From the NCBI GenBank assembly GCA_013398055.1, contig VZRS01000230.1:1-64000 (forward strand): a stretch of DNA of 64,000 bases, in the 5' to 3' direction. Below, one piece after another: positions 49,434 to 60,851 of the stretch; the stretch's first letter is position 1, and each line of letters starts with the position of its first letter. The DNA comes from Ifrita kowaldi (taxonomy: Eukaryota; Chordata; Aves; Passeriformes; Cinclosomatidae). Below the pieces are notes generated by a model. It saw nothing but the letters and a program-made list of their open reading frames with translations, made no database searches and had not been told where the DNA came from. A program made the translations under genes and the position numbers.

Positions 49434-51260
49434 TCATAGAATATCCTGAGTTGGAAGGGACTCAGAAGGATCATCAAGTCCAGGGAAACCTAGAAGCTAG
49501 ACCATAGGTGAGAGCATTACCTAAACACATCTTGAACAGAGACAGACTCAGGGTCGTGACTGCTCCCCTGGGGAGCTTGGCCACCCTGTAAATGAAGACT
49601 TTTTTTCTGATATCCAATCTGAACTTCCTCCTATGCAGCTTTAAGCCATTCTCTTGTGTCCCATTGCTGGACACCAAAGAGAAGAGATCAGCACCTCCCT
49701 CTCTGCTACCCCTGATGAAGAGGTTGTAGATCAGCCCTTGGTCTTCTCTAAGCTGAACTAACTTTGTATCCTCAGCTGCTCCTTGTAAGTCCCACCTTTC
49801 CTTGCTGTCTTTGTTGCCCTCCTTCGGACACATTATAATATTTTTAAATCCTCCTTGTATTGTGGAGCACGAAGCTGCACATAGTAGTGGTGGTGAGGCT
49901 GGACCTGAGTGTAGTGGGACCCTCACTTCTCTGGCCAGTTAACTATTCTGTGCCTAATACACCCCAGCATAACATACCTGCCAGGGCCTGCCATCACTCA
50001 AAATGCCCAGATCCTTTCCTGCAGGGCTGCACCCCATCCTTCAGTCTATATTTACATCCAGGATTACAACATTCTGGGTGCAGAATGTGGCATTTGTTCT
50101 TGTTAAATTTCATATGGATGAAATTGTGTACACGTCTGGCTGTACGCTGACCACTGGCCAGAGGGATGTGGTGAGACTATCAAAAGCTTTGCCAAAACCA
50201 GAAAAAAACCCCCACATCTGCCTTCCTTTTGACTACGAGGTGGGTAACCTTGTTGTGAAAGGTTATTAAGTTGGTAAGGCATGACTTTCCCTTCAAGAAC
50301 TCATGCACACTTTGATCAACAACTGCATTGTCTTTCAAGTCTTTTTCTCGATAGCTTCCAGACTAATTTTCTCCACAGTATTACCAGACACCAGAGTGAG
50401 ACTGATTGACCTGTTAATTACCAAGGTCTTCTTTCTTGCCCTTCTTGCAAATTGGGACATTTGCCAGCTTCCATGTGAACTTCTCCAGATTCCCAAGGCT
50501 GTTGATTAATAACCAAGAGAGGTCTCACAGTTACATCAGCCAACCCTTCAGTACCCTGGGAGGAATCCATAGACTTACGTGCATTCAGTTGCAGCAGCAA
50601 ATCCCATACAACCTCAAGGTCAGCCAGGAGTTTATCACTCCCCCAGCCATGGTCATCCTGCCCAGGACTCTGGATACCCAAGGGCCCATCACCAGTGTCA
50701 GAGAAAGAAGCAAAGGGAGCATTAAATGTCTCTGCTTCATCACTGTTCTGGGATGAGGTGACCCACCTTATCAAGCAACAGACCAGTGTTTCCTTTAGTC
50801 TCCCTTGTGCTGTTAACATACTCCAGAATGCCTCTTGTTACCCACCATAGTACCAGCCAGCTTCAGCGTGAGCTGCATTTTTTCCCTGGAGTGGCAAAGA
50901 GCATGTCTGCCCTCCTGCATAACCTGTCATTCTTTCCAAAGTGCATACACTTTCTGCTAAGTTGCAGAAGGAGATCCCTGCCCAGCCAAGCCAGCCCTCT
51001 GCCTCACTGGCTAGACTTCTGACATGTTGTAACTGCCTGCTCCAGTGCCCTTGGAAGGAGGCCCTTAAAAAGTGAGCAGCTTTGATGTACCCCACTGTCC
51101 TCAAAAGCAGATTCCCAGGGGAGCTTACTAACTGCTTCCCTGAGCAGCCTAAAGTCTGCTCTCCCCAGGAGCAGGGGAGTTGCTTAACTTACAGTTTGTC
51201 TCATATCACCAAGATATTAAACTCAGCTATTTCGCGATCATGATGGTCAAGACAGCCACC
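49434..51260 (-). mobile_element. Long, decayed CR1 LINE including part of the reverse-transcriptase ORF
   Basis: From 'catagaatatcctgagttgg' at the left (3' end) the plus strand follows the reverse complement of avian CR1 for about 1.8 kb: 'ctcccctggggagcttggcc', 'aagagaagagatcagcacct', 'tgtattgtggagcacgaagc', 'acatccaggattacaacatt', 'gcatgactttcccttcaaga', 'ttaccagacaccagagtgag' and 'cttcagtaccctgggaggaa'. The middle and right parts cover the CR1 ORF2 region, now full of stops, frame shifts and deletions. It is the longest CR1 copy in the window and is not active. Confidence 0.85.
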
Positions 51261-52084
51261 CAGGAGACCATGCCTTTTTACAACCAACCATCTCTTTTTA
51301 CAAACAACTCCAACTTGAGCTCTCCAGTGAAGAAGAGAGGCCTTTAGGGACTTCTTCCTCCGGTGAAGCAGAGTGCAAGATGTTTAAAGGAACAGATATG
51401 ACCTATGGATTCCTGGTTTAAAACTTACTGGCACTCAGAGCCACAACTAATACCCGTATGTTTTGACTTGCAACATCAAGGAAGCACAAATTCTTTGAAC
51501 CAGCTTTGAAAATGCATTCTCAAATAGACACCCCAGAGTATTTGTGTGTAACAGAGCCTATGTAAAGAAGAGTAGACTGCTTATGTCTCACAAAAGGGTC
51601 TGCTCACAAAGTGTCTTCTGGCTTCCAATTGCTTCCAACCAAGTTTCTTGCTATATCAAATGACAGCAAGCACTGTCCTTCCTCCCAATGTAAAGTGTAT
51701 AACTCCTGGTGGGAAGGGGCCTCCGGAGGCCTTTGGTCCAGGCTGCTGCTGGAAGTGGCACTGCTACGAGCACAAGGTCAGAGCAGCTGTGGCTTTGTTC
51801 AAGTATTGAAAACCCACAAGTAACATTTAGGTGCAAAAGCTGCGTCAGAGTTTGTCACATCTGACTTTCCGTGCTCAGACTTCCCTGATGACCACCAACA
51901 CTTGAGCCTCACAGCAAGGAGCCACCATAATTGAGCACAGCTTCTGTTCAGAAGCCTGAAGGCAGCAGGAAATCAGAAAAACTAAGCTGGAGCCATCCTT
52001 GTAAGTCTTTGCAGGGCTGCAGGTGAATCAGGAGTATAGCTAATACTCAAGAGAAATCAGGGAAAAAACCTTTTGGGATCTGGT
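51261..52084. other. Intergenic DNA between CR1 and the PTPN6 3' end
   Basis: About 0.8 kb with no recognised gene or repeat. The PTPN6 3' UTR probably begins near its right edge. Confidence 0.5.
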
Positions 52085-52101
52085 AGTCAAACAAATACAA
52101 G

Positions 52102-52107
52102 TTTATT
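52102..52107 (-). terminator. PTPN6: PTPN6 poly(A) signal AATAAA
   Basis: The plus strand reads TTTATT, giving AATAAA on the minus strand about 590 bases after the PTPN6 stop codon (52696-52698). It is the first canonical signal I found downstream of the gene. Confidence 0.6.
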
Positions 52108-52695
52108 TACAAACAAAGAAGAAAACATGGCCATCACATCAAATTCTGATCTATTTACAGCATCCAGGTGAAGGATGAGATAGCAAATGGGTAAGAGGGG
52201 CAGAAGGTTGGTATTAAGGAAAGAGGAAGTCTCCTGCTGAATTGCAGAGGAGCTGAGCTGAAACAGGCCAAAACCTCCATACTTGAAAAGCTGAGACTTC
52301 AGGGAACACAAACGGGCTAAACTCTAACTCACAGCAGTGGGCAGAGATGTAGCTCCTGGGGTGACCTTCCTTAGTTCTTCCCTGAGAATTCTGCTGAGGC
52401 TGACAAAGCAGAGGTGAGTTTGAGCCCCAGTGCTCAGAGAAAGGAGGGGAGTGACCTTTTCCTGCTAATGGATGATGAGGGGGCAGCAAGAGACTTTGCT
52501 TGCCTGCACAGGCAAGGGACCGTGAAGTCAGTCAGCTGAGCTGGAAAGCGCTCTGGTTCAGGGCACTGAAAGCTGGCATGGAAGAGAAGGGGAAGGCTTC
52601 GTTCCAGTCCAAGAGCAAGGAATGCGAGACAGGCCAGCCAGGATGAGAGCTCCAGTCCTGCATCCCAGGTTCAAAACCCCCATGGAGCTACCTGA

Positions 52696-55600
52696 TTATT
52701 TTTTCTTTAGTGAGCCTTTCATCTTCTTCTCTGAGGAGCGCTGTTTCCGCACCTTCTCCTCCTTTTTCCCCAAGTTCTCATACACTGTTGACTCCTCTTT
52801 CTGCCTGTAAGACCAGGTAAAAAGAAGGGAAAAAGTGAGGAAGAGGAAAAAGCCAGCCAAGCCAGCAGGCAGACTTGCCAGAGGCAGGCAGAGCTGGGTC
52901 TCTGCTTTAGGTGAGCTCTTACTTGGAGGGTTTTCGTGAAACCTTGGCGTGCACGTTCCTCGCTGCAGGGGGGTAGGCGATGTTCCCATACTCACACTCG
53001 TTTGGCTTGCCTTTCTGAGACTGCAGGAGAGGAAAAACAGCCTTAGAAGAGTGTGGTCTGGGAGATGCATTTGAAGCACCAAGGAAGAGTTCTGGCTGTT
53101 AAACCCCACTTTGTGCCAGGATCTCAGTGGGAGTTGGTGGATTGCTGAAGGGCTCAGCACACTGTCCGCCACTGCCAGAGGTGAGCAGCAGCTGTAAATG
53201 CAGCCTTGTACAGGAGGCAACAGTGGGGCAACAAATCTCTGGAGGCACTAGAGTGCCTAAAAGTGCCAAATTTCAGCTAAAGAATATCAAAACAGCAGGA
53301 GTTACAGGATGCTGCCAGAGGCTACAAGGAGAGAGAAAAGACACTACTTACCAAATAGCAGGAAAAGATCTTGCAGCTGCAAAACTGGGATGTTAAAGAC
53401 AAAGAGGAAAGAAGAAGAAAGGAAAGTCTTTGCTTGTCCTGAACTGAATTTGTAACAAAACAGCACTTGGTGATGTTATTCAGAACATAGTTGAGGTAAC
53501 TGCATTAAAACATACTGCTGTCTAGCAGTTCAGAAGGGATTGGTAGTTGCTAATGAACTTGTCCCCTGAATTTAAAAGTCTTAGAAGAGAGGAACAGGGA
53601 CTCCAATCTTACTGCACCACTGTAGTCTGTGTAGGTCCCAGTGTTAGCTTAAAGCTTGTGAAACAGAGCACTTGGGCTCAGAACCAGCACCATGCAGGGC
53701 TTAGGCTCACAGGGCAGTAGAGCCTCTTTTCTCACCTGGATAACTTCCAGCTTTTTCTTGGTTGCCTCTATGAACTGGCAGATTGCCATGTAGATGAACT
53801 TGTACTGGGCCTCTGTCTGCACCATCCCAGATCGCTGGGCCCTCACCATCTGGATGGTCTTCTGGATGTCAATGTCACAGTCCAGCCCTAGAAAAGCACC
53901 AGAAAAGCTTACGGACATGTTCACTGCCCCCTCTCCCAGTTCTCTACCAAAAGCAGCCACAGTGGAGGTGAGTCAAGAAGTTTCCACCTCCATCTATACT
54001 CTTTATTCCAGTATGGACCTCCTACCTCTCCCCCTGCTCAGCATCCTTCAAGTCTGGCCCTGGAGGAAGAGCCAAAGCTCAGGGAAGGCTGAAGCCATAA
54101 TAAGTGGATATGGTACAGAGGACCCGCAGAACAGCCTTCTCGGGCATGGCAGGATCTTCTCCCACTGACACCTGATAGTTTTCATCCCTTTGCAGCTGAA
54201 CCTAAGGGCAAAGCCCTCATGGGTAGTCCAGTTCACTTTGAGATCCTTTGGGGTGCTCTTACCCTTGGTGGAGATTGTTTCCACGATCATATCAATGACG
54301 ATAATAGTCCCAGTACGGCCAATCCCAGCACTGCAAGGAGAGGACAAACAGAGGTCAGAGCAAGACAGCTCCCGAAACAAAATGCAGCTGCTTCTGCAGA
54401 AGGATGTGGCTCTTGTAGCAGCTGTTCAGCACTGCCACAGAAGAGTCACGGGTTCAACAGGTAGAGAGTTTGGTTTAAGGGCATTGAAGGGGAAAAAAGC
54501 AAATATTGGGACTGGCATATGCTTCACTAACAAGTCCTGAGGTACAGCTGGAAGCAGCAGACAGACTTTCTGTATCTCACCCTAGATAAGGGATGGAGGA
54601 TGCTTCAAACTGCAGCCTCTGTACCAACCTGCAGTGTACCAGAATAGGCCCTGCGTTGGGGATGCTCTCTTGCTTCTGGTTTATCTGGTCGAGGAAGCTG
54701 AGGACTCCTCCTGGCTCACTGGGTACACCGTGGTCAGGCCAGCTCAGGTACTGGAAGTGCCAGATCTCACGCACAGCCTTACCCTGAGAATAGCAAAGCA
54801 CCCCACTGGTACAACTGCAACCCAGTCCTGTCCCTGGCCTCTGTCCCAGGGAGAGGTGGGTCTGAAGCCAGAGAGAATCTCTGTCTCCTGCACACTTCTT
54901 GGTGATTCCACCACTGTGATTCCAGCCCAAACCAGCAGCCCCAAGAACAGCAGCATCATCATCACAGCACTGAGCAGTTCCCAGGTTTAGGTGTATGGTG
55001 GCTGCTAGACCCAGGGGATGGATGACAGCCCTTGGTCAGACACACTCACATTATCCTTGGGACACACACAGAGGTGCCGGAGTTTGTACTCCAGCGCATC
55101 GTGCTCCCCAGCATTCTCCACAAGGTAGGGACCATACTCCTTCGTGCTGCCCAGCTCCGGCCAGTAAGGCACACATTTATTCTGTGTGGGCAGAGAGGGC
55201 AGGGTGAGGATGGGCAGAAGGCAGGAGAGAGAGAAAAAGCAGAGTAAGGGTTGAAAGGGAAAAGAGACACCTGCAGGACTGCTACTTACCCGGCCTTTTT
55301 CTACCTCCCGTGTCGTCATCACGATAATGCGCGTGTTCTCCTGCCACACCATTTGCCAGAAGTCATTGACTGTGGCATCCAGGCAGCCCTGGCTGGCAAT
55401 GTAGGTCTTGGTGCATTCATCTGGGCTGATCAGGGTGTTCTGAGTGCAGACAGGGGAGGGTCAGGAGGGCTGCAGGGGCAGGCAGGACTCCCTCTGCCTT
55501 GGGCACACAGCCATCTTTCAAGACTCTCACCTTGACATAGTTGGCATTGATGTAGTCAGATCCAGGTATATTTGGGTCCCTTCCCTGGAGGATGACTCTG

Positions 55601-56626
55601 GAGTGATCAACTGGGGGTGCAGTGAAAGAATGAACAGTGCCATGAGACACTCCATGCCCAGCCACACGAAGCTCCCTCCCTGCCCTGTGCCACCTCAGTC
55701 ATGATCCCCCCGTATCCTCAGCTCTCCCTCTCTGGGCTCAGACCATTCTCACTCTGTCCTCCCATCCCTCTGCCTCTGTGATGGACCACAGAAACTAATG
55801 AGTCTGATGCAGTCCCCCCTCCTTCCTTCAAGGACAGGAAAAGGCTGTGCCTTCCTTCATCAGCTCTAAAATCCTTAGTGCCATACACCTCATAATCTTC
55901 TCTGGAGGACAGAGTGGGCTGAGGCAGGGATGGCTCAGCTCTTCATTGCCTTTGTCCATCTGGTTTTTTTTATAGTGGAGAAGCAAGACTCACAGGGCAG
56001 GATGTTCTTGTATCGGTTCTTGCTCTTGTTTTCAGGTCTCTGGCCCTCATGACGGTCAAACAGGTGCTTGGCTTCCTGTTTTTGCAGGCTCTGAGGGCAG
56101 AAGAAAGAATAGTCATGGCAAGGTCTCAATGTATGACAGGGGAGGTGGGCACTAGGAGGCACAGTGGTGGCTCTGATGACACATGGGCATGCTGTGGGGG
56201 AGCAGAGAAGTGAAAACCAAACCTAGACTTGAGAAGTCCAAGGTTTGTGCCCTTACTGTCTTGGTGACTCATTCTCCCAACCATAAAAAAGCACATTTCT
56301 ACCTCACTGGGTCTCACTTAAAGATGAGACTCACTCCCCAGGGGAACAGGTTCCAAACAGAGACTTCTTTCAGAAATAAATTGACAAGACAAGAAGTTTG
56401 TGTACAGGAAGAAATCGAGGATGGAGAATGAGGCGGTGCATGCAGAATTCCCAAAAAGTCAAATAATGTCCTCCAGAAGTTTCTTACATCAAATTCCTCC
56501 CAGAATCCAGCCTTCGACGTCTCCTCAGACAGACTCGTCTTCTTGTTCAGTTCCTGCACTCTGTTCTCAATGTCAGCAGCATTCACCCTTGTAGCATAGT
56601 AGGGCTGGGGATGGGAAAACACAACA

Positions 56627-56662
<36 letters not shown>

Positions 56663-59600
56663 TGCTGGAGAGCAAAGTGTCCTCTGTGCACTGTGGAAAA
56701 AGGAAGGAAATGGACATAAAGCAGAAACAAACAGCAAATCAGTGCCTCCAAAGGGCCCCTAAAAACAGGAAACTGGACTTACCTGCTTCAGGTACACAAA
56801 GGAACCAGATATCTCCTCAATTCCAATCTTCTTGAAGTGCTCCACCAGATCTGTCAAGCTGTCAAACATTTCAGCACCTCCAACTGTGTAGCGTCCATTC
56901 TAAACAGAGGAAGAATGTGTCATGTCTAACTCATGATTATTCACAGAATCATGGAATAGTTTGGGTTGGAAGGTATCAGAAATGGCAGCTACTTCCAACC
57001 CCCCTGCCATGGGCAGGGACACCTTCCACTAGAGCGGGTTGCCCACAGCCCCTTCCAGCCTAGCCTCAAACACTTCCAGGGATGGGGCATCCACAGTTTC
57101 TCTGGGCAACCTGTTCCAGTGCCTCACCAACCCCACAGTAAAGTATTTTTTCCAAATATCCAATCTAAACCTGCCCTCTTTCAGTTTTAAGGCATTATCC
57201 CTTGCCCTATCACTCAATGCCCTTGTAAAAAGTCCCCCTCCAGCTTTCTCATAAGCTTCCTTTAGGTCCTGGAAGTTGCTGTAAGATCTCCCCAGAGCTT
57301 TCTCCAGGCTGCACAGCCCCCACTCTCTCAGCCTGCCCCATAGACAAAGCTGATAGTGCTCAGGAAAAAGGCAATGCTGGGGTGCAGGTCCATAGGCACC
57401 ACCCTGCACCATCCAGGAAAGCATCTCCTCCAGCAGGGAGGTCAGATGACTTTGCCCTGAGAACACAGAGTTCATGGCACAGTGCTCTCAGTGTAGTGCT
57501 CTCAGTGGATGGAAGCCCAGAGAAGGTGTACTGCCCTCCAATCTCATTTAAGGTCCTTGGAATCTCCTTCATCCCACGTGAAAGAAATAGGAGAGATTGT
57601 GACAGCCACATTGGTAACATCCATCAGACCACTGCCTCTCCTTTTGCCCTCCCACTGCTCACCTCACACATGATCTTGATGTGTGTGACTTTGAGTCGGG
57701 CCCCAGAGGCACCGGTTGCCCCAGCTGGAGCATCAGACCCGGGTTTAGGCTGGTCAGTGAGGACAGACAAGACAAAATCCCCCGGTTTGCTGAGGCTCTC
57801 CCGCACCAAGAAGGTCCAAGGGGTGCCTTTGGCCTGGAGAAGTGACTCAGCTGCAGGGCCTGACAAATGCCCGTGGTACCATCTAGGAATAAACAAGATA
57901 GGGTCAGAAAAGAGGTGGAGATGCAGGAAGTGGATGCCCTTGAGCTGAGGAGTGAAGAACAGCAACACTGGGGAAGGGTGAGGGAGGAAGAAAGGAAGGA
58001 GGAGACAGAGAGGAAGGAATGAAAGAGGGAAGAAAGAGCAGGTTCTTGGGAAAAGCAGATGAGACAGAAGGTAGAGAGCTGGCAAGAAGAGGAAAGTGCA
58101 AGGGATGAGGTGGAGGCAGAGGGGACTTAGGGAGCAGAAGTCTGGTACCAGAGGACACAATGGGAAAGCACCAAGTGTGATCCATTGTGTGACACGCACA
58201 GGCACAGGTAAGTGACACTTTCTGCCTGGAACACCAGCTGTGAGAGGGTAGTCTGTGTGTTTCAGCACCTCACAGTATCATTGGGATTGTCACCTTACTG
58301 CTGCAAGGGGCTCTGGGAACTCAAACACCAGGGAAACAAAAATAAACCCCCACGGAGTCAGAAACTCTCCCATCAGGATTTGGCAGCACCCAGATGGTTG
58401 CGTTGAGATCAGATCCATTAAAGAACCATTCCAGCAACTCCTCTCTCTGAAACTCAGTCACTTCTTCACTCAAAGGATAATTCTCATTCTCTGGGCACGT
58501 CACACTGCAGCAATCACCCTGGCCATGGGAGTGAGCACCAGGAGCTGATCCATGTGCACATTCCTGTCCTCAATGCAAACACTCAGCAGCTCCTTCTCTC
58601 CTCCTAGCACAAGGTAAGGAGCATCCCCATGTGACCAAGGTGTTCCCTGCCTTGCCGTGGGGCTGTGGGAACAGATTTGCTTCTCACAGAGCAGCTAACA
58701 GGGAAGGCCTGGCATGGTACTGGTGAACTTCACATTGTTAGGGGGCTATTTGTTCCCAAGAACTGAGATGGAGTTCAGGACGCCACAGCCCAGTCACAGA
58801 AGCAGCTGGGGCATTCATTCATTCACCTCTGCATCTGGGCAGAGCAAGGGGTTGCTCCACACACAGCAAGAGGTTCACACAGTTGTTGGTCTCAGCAAGT
58901 AACTTTTGTTGACCCTCACCTCACGTACTGCCAGAAGCAGCTGGTGACTCTCAGAGCATGGTTGTCATTAATTTCTGAACCCCCTCTCAAAGAATTGTTC
59001 AGCCACCACGTGCTCAGATGCCACCTTGGGATCGGCTGGCCCCTCCTGCTCATCAAAGAGGTCTCCCAGCCTCCCCTCCACTGGTAGGATGGGGTTAATG
59101 TGTCCCATTCCTCCCTCCCCCAGCAAAGCCCAGCTCTTCAAAGCCACGTGACGGAAAATCACTTGGGGAGAGAGTGAGAGGAGCTTTCGTAAGAGCCCGG
59201 GGAGGGGGGAAGTTTCCAACCGCAGAAGGAAGGGAGGAAACTGCAGGGCCACGATGCAATGGCCTTAACTGGAGAGGACAGCCAGCAGCAGACCCGTCCC
59301 CTCTGCAGCCTGACCCCAGAGCAAGCTGGGGGGTACCCTGATGTTTCAGCCAGGGTATCTCTGCTCCCTGCCTCCAGGTGCCCAAGGAGGACCTGCCCAA
59401 GAAGGACTTGTCCACCCCAGAGCAGGGTGCAACAGCTCCCCCGAGCTGCACCAAAGGGCGTGAAAGTAAACGCAAGGGCAAAACCACCTGATTTGATTTA
59501 GGAACTTGGTGTCAGAGACACATGCAAAGCGGGGGCAGGAAGGAGACTAAGCAGGCCAGGAATAGCAGGGGAACATGGTCCTGCTCTCAGCTACGTGAGT

Positions 59601-60851
59601 CACCCAGGCCTAGAATAACCAGGGGGGTTTGGGGCAAGACTGAGGACTTCCACACAACGTGTCCCCCTACAGACCACTGCAGACCCACAGTGGACACCAC
59701 AACCCTTGCTTTCAGAAACAGTATATAAATAGCACAGGCAACCGGAAACCAGAAGTAAAAATAGAGCCCTGTTAGGTCTGCTGCGATGGATCAAGGTATG
59801 TACAGCTATTCCTGGGGATGCTGCCCCCATGGACACATAGGAGGCTAAGAAAGGCAGGAGGCACTTTTAGCAGGATTTGGCCTGGGGATGTAGGCAGGAC
59901 AGAAAGGAGGCCATGAAACAACTCATCACAGACATAGCAGCTGCCTTGCTGTCCCTGTACCTCTCTGTCGTGGGGTCGGAACAGTTGAGCGGGTATCGCA
60001 AGTCGATGATGGTTCCATCTTTGTCCTGCAGCGAGCCCTGTTGCTGTGTGTAGTACTCCACCAGCTCTGACAAGGTGGCAAACTTCTCCCCTCCATACAG
60101 GTCATAGAAATCCCCAGTATTCTGGATGCGGATGTGGGTTACCTGATCACCAACCCTGTGGAATAAAGCACAGGGCAGTCCAGTGAGGTGGTTGGAAAAG
60201 GGGCAGAAAAGCGTCCTGCACTACCTCCCGCCACGGAACCAGAGCAAACCATCCCCGTGAACAGAGATGACTGGAAAGAGAAGCTCCTTGGGCAACTTGA
60301 GGGAGGGTCTAGAAGATGCTGGGTAGCTGTGGTCATTTTACAGCTTGAAAAGAACTCAAAAGAATAGAAACAGGATGAAGAAGATGCCACAGGACATGTG
60401 AGGATCTAGGCAATCTGTGTATGTAACACTGCAAAGACAGAAGCTGGGGTCCAAGTTACTTACCGGACTGAAAGAGAAAAATCCCCCTGATTCTTCCGAC
60501 TGGGTCTGGCTAGGAAGCTCCCATGGACACCTCGTCCCTTCAGTAAAGCTTCAGCTTCCAGCCCACTCAGGTCACGGTGAAACCACCTAGCAGAGAAGAC
60601 AAAATCAAGACCAAGTGAATAAAAAAGGCCAGGCACTACTGTGCAGATTTGTACGGTGAAGAATGGTCCCTGGTCAGCATCCCTAGGTGAGAGCCAGCAG
60701 CAGCATCCCTTCCTACCTGATGCCTCCCCCAACCTATGGACGGTTCCCATTAGAGATAAGGCTTCCAGGGCCATCCCTGCCCTGATCCATCCAACTTCCC
60801 TGGTCCCATTCCTTACACACAGAGACCTCTCAGACCCTCTTACCTCACCAT
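52696..60851 (-). CDS. PTPN6: Tyrosine phosphatase SHP-1 (PTPN6), complete
   Basis: SHP-1 is a cytosolic tyrosine phosphatase that damps signalling from ITIM receptors in blood cells. Minus-strand exons: 60844-60851 (MVR start), 60464-60586, 59961-60155, 57663-57882, 56783-56899, 56488-56604, 55994-56090, 55531-55610, 55290-55439, 55050-55181, 54629-54783, 54263-54330, 53736-53887, 52923-53020 and 52696-52804. This gives 606 residues (human 595). N-SH2 (about 4-100) starts WFHRDLSG with FLARPS; C-SH2 (about 110-221) starts WYHGHLSG with FLVRES. The PTP domain (about 252-525) has the WPDHGVP loop and HCSAGIGRTG with Cys464 (54631-54633). The tail has Tyr sites (ECEYGNI, TVYENL) and a basic KKEEKVRKQR cluster. 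C-SH2 carries an insertion of about 10 residues (PGSDAPAGATGASGARLK) not in human. Start chosen because ATG GTG AG|G reproduces the conserved MVRWFHRDL. Confidence 0.96.
56629..56659. repeat. (AG)n dinucleotide run in PTPN6 intron
   Basis: About 15 AG units, read as (CT)n on the PTPN6 strand. It sits about 25-55 bases upstream of the acceptor of PTPN6 exon 56488-56604, beside the polypyrimidine tract. Confidence 0.95.
56942..57345 (-). mobile_element. CR1 LINE 3' fragment in PTPN6 intron
   Basis: The plus strand begins 'cacagaatcatggaatagtt', then 'tgccatgggcagggacacct', 'ttccagggatggggcatcca' and 'tctctgggcaacctgttcca', the CR1 tail in reverse, continuing to 'ctctctcagcctgccccata'. It lies between PTPN6 exons 57663-57882 and 56783-56899, in the same orientation as the gene. 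Confidence 0.92.

Noticed and set aside
59715..59735. TATATAAATA motif as a promoter
   Set aside because: It reads on the plus strand inside a PTPN6 intron, with no plus-strand gene after it; most likely chance.
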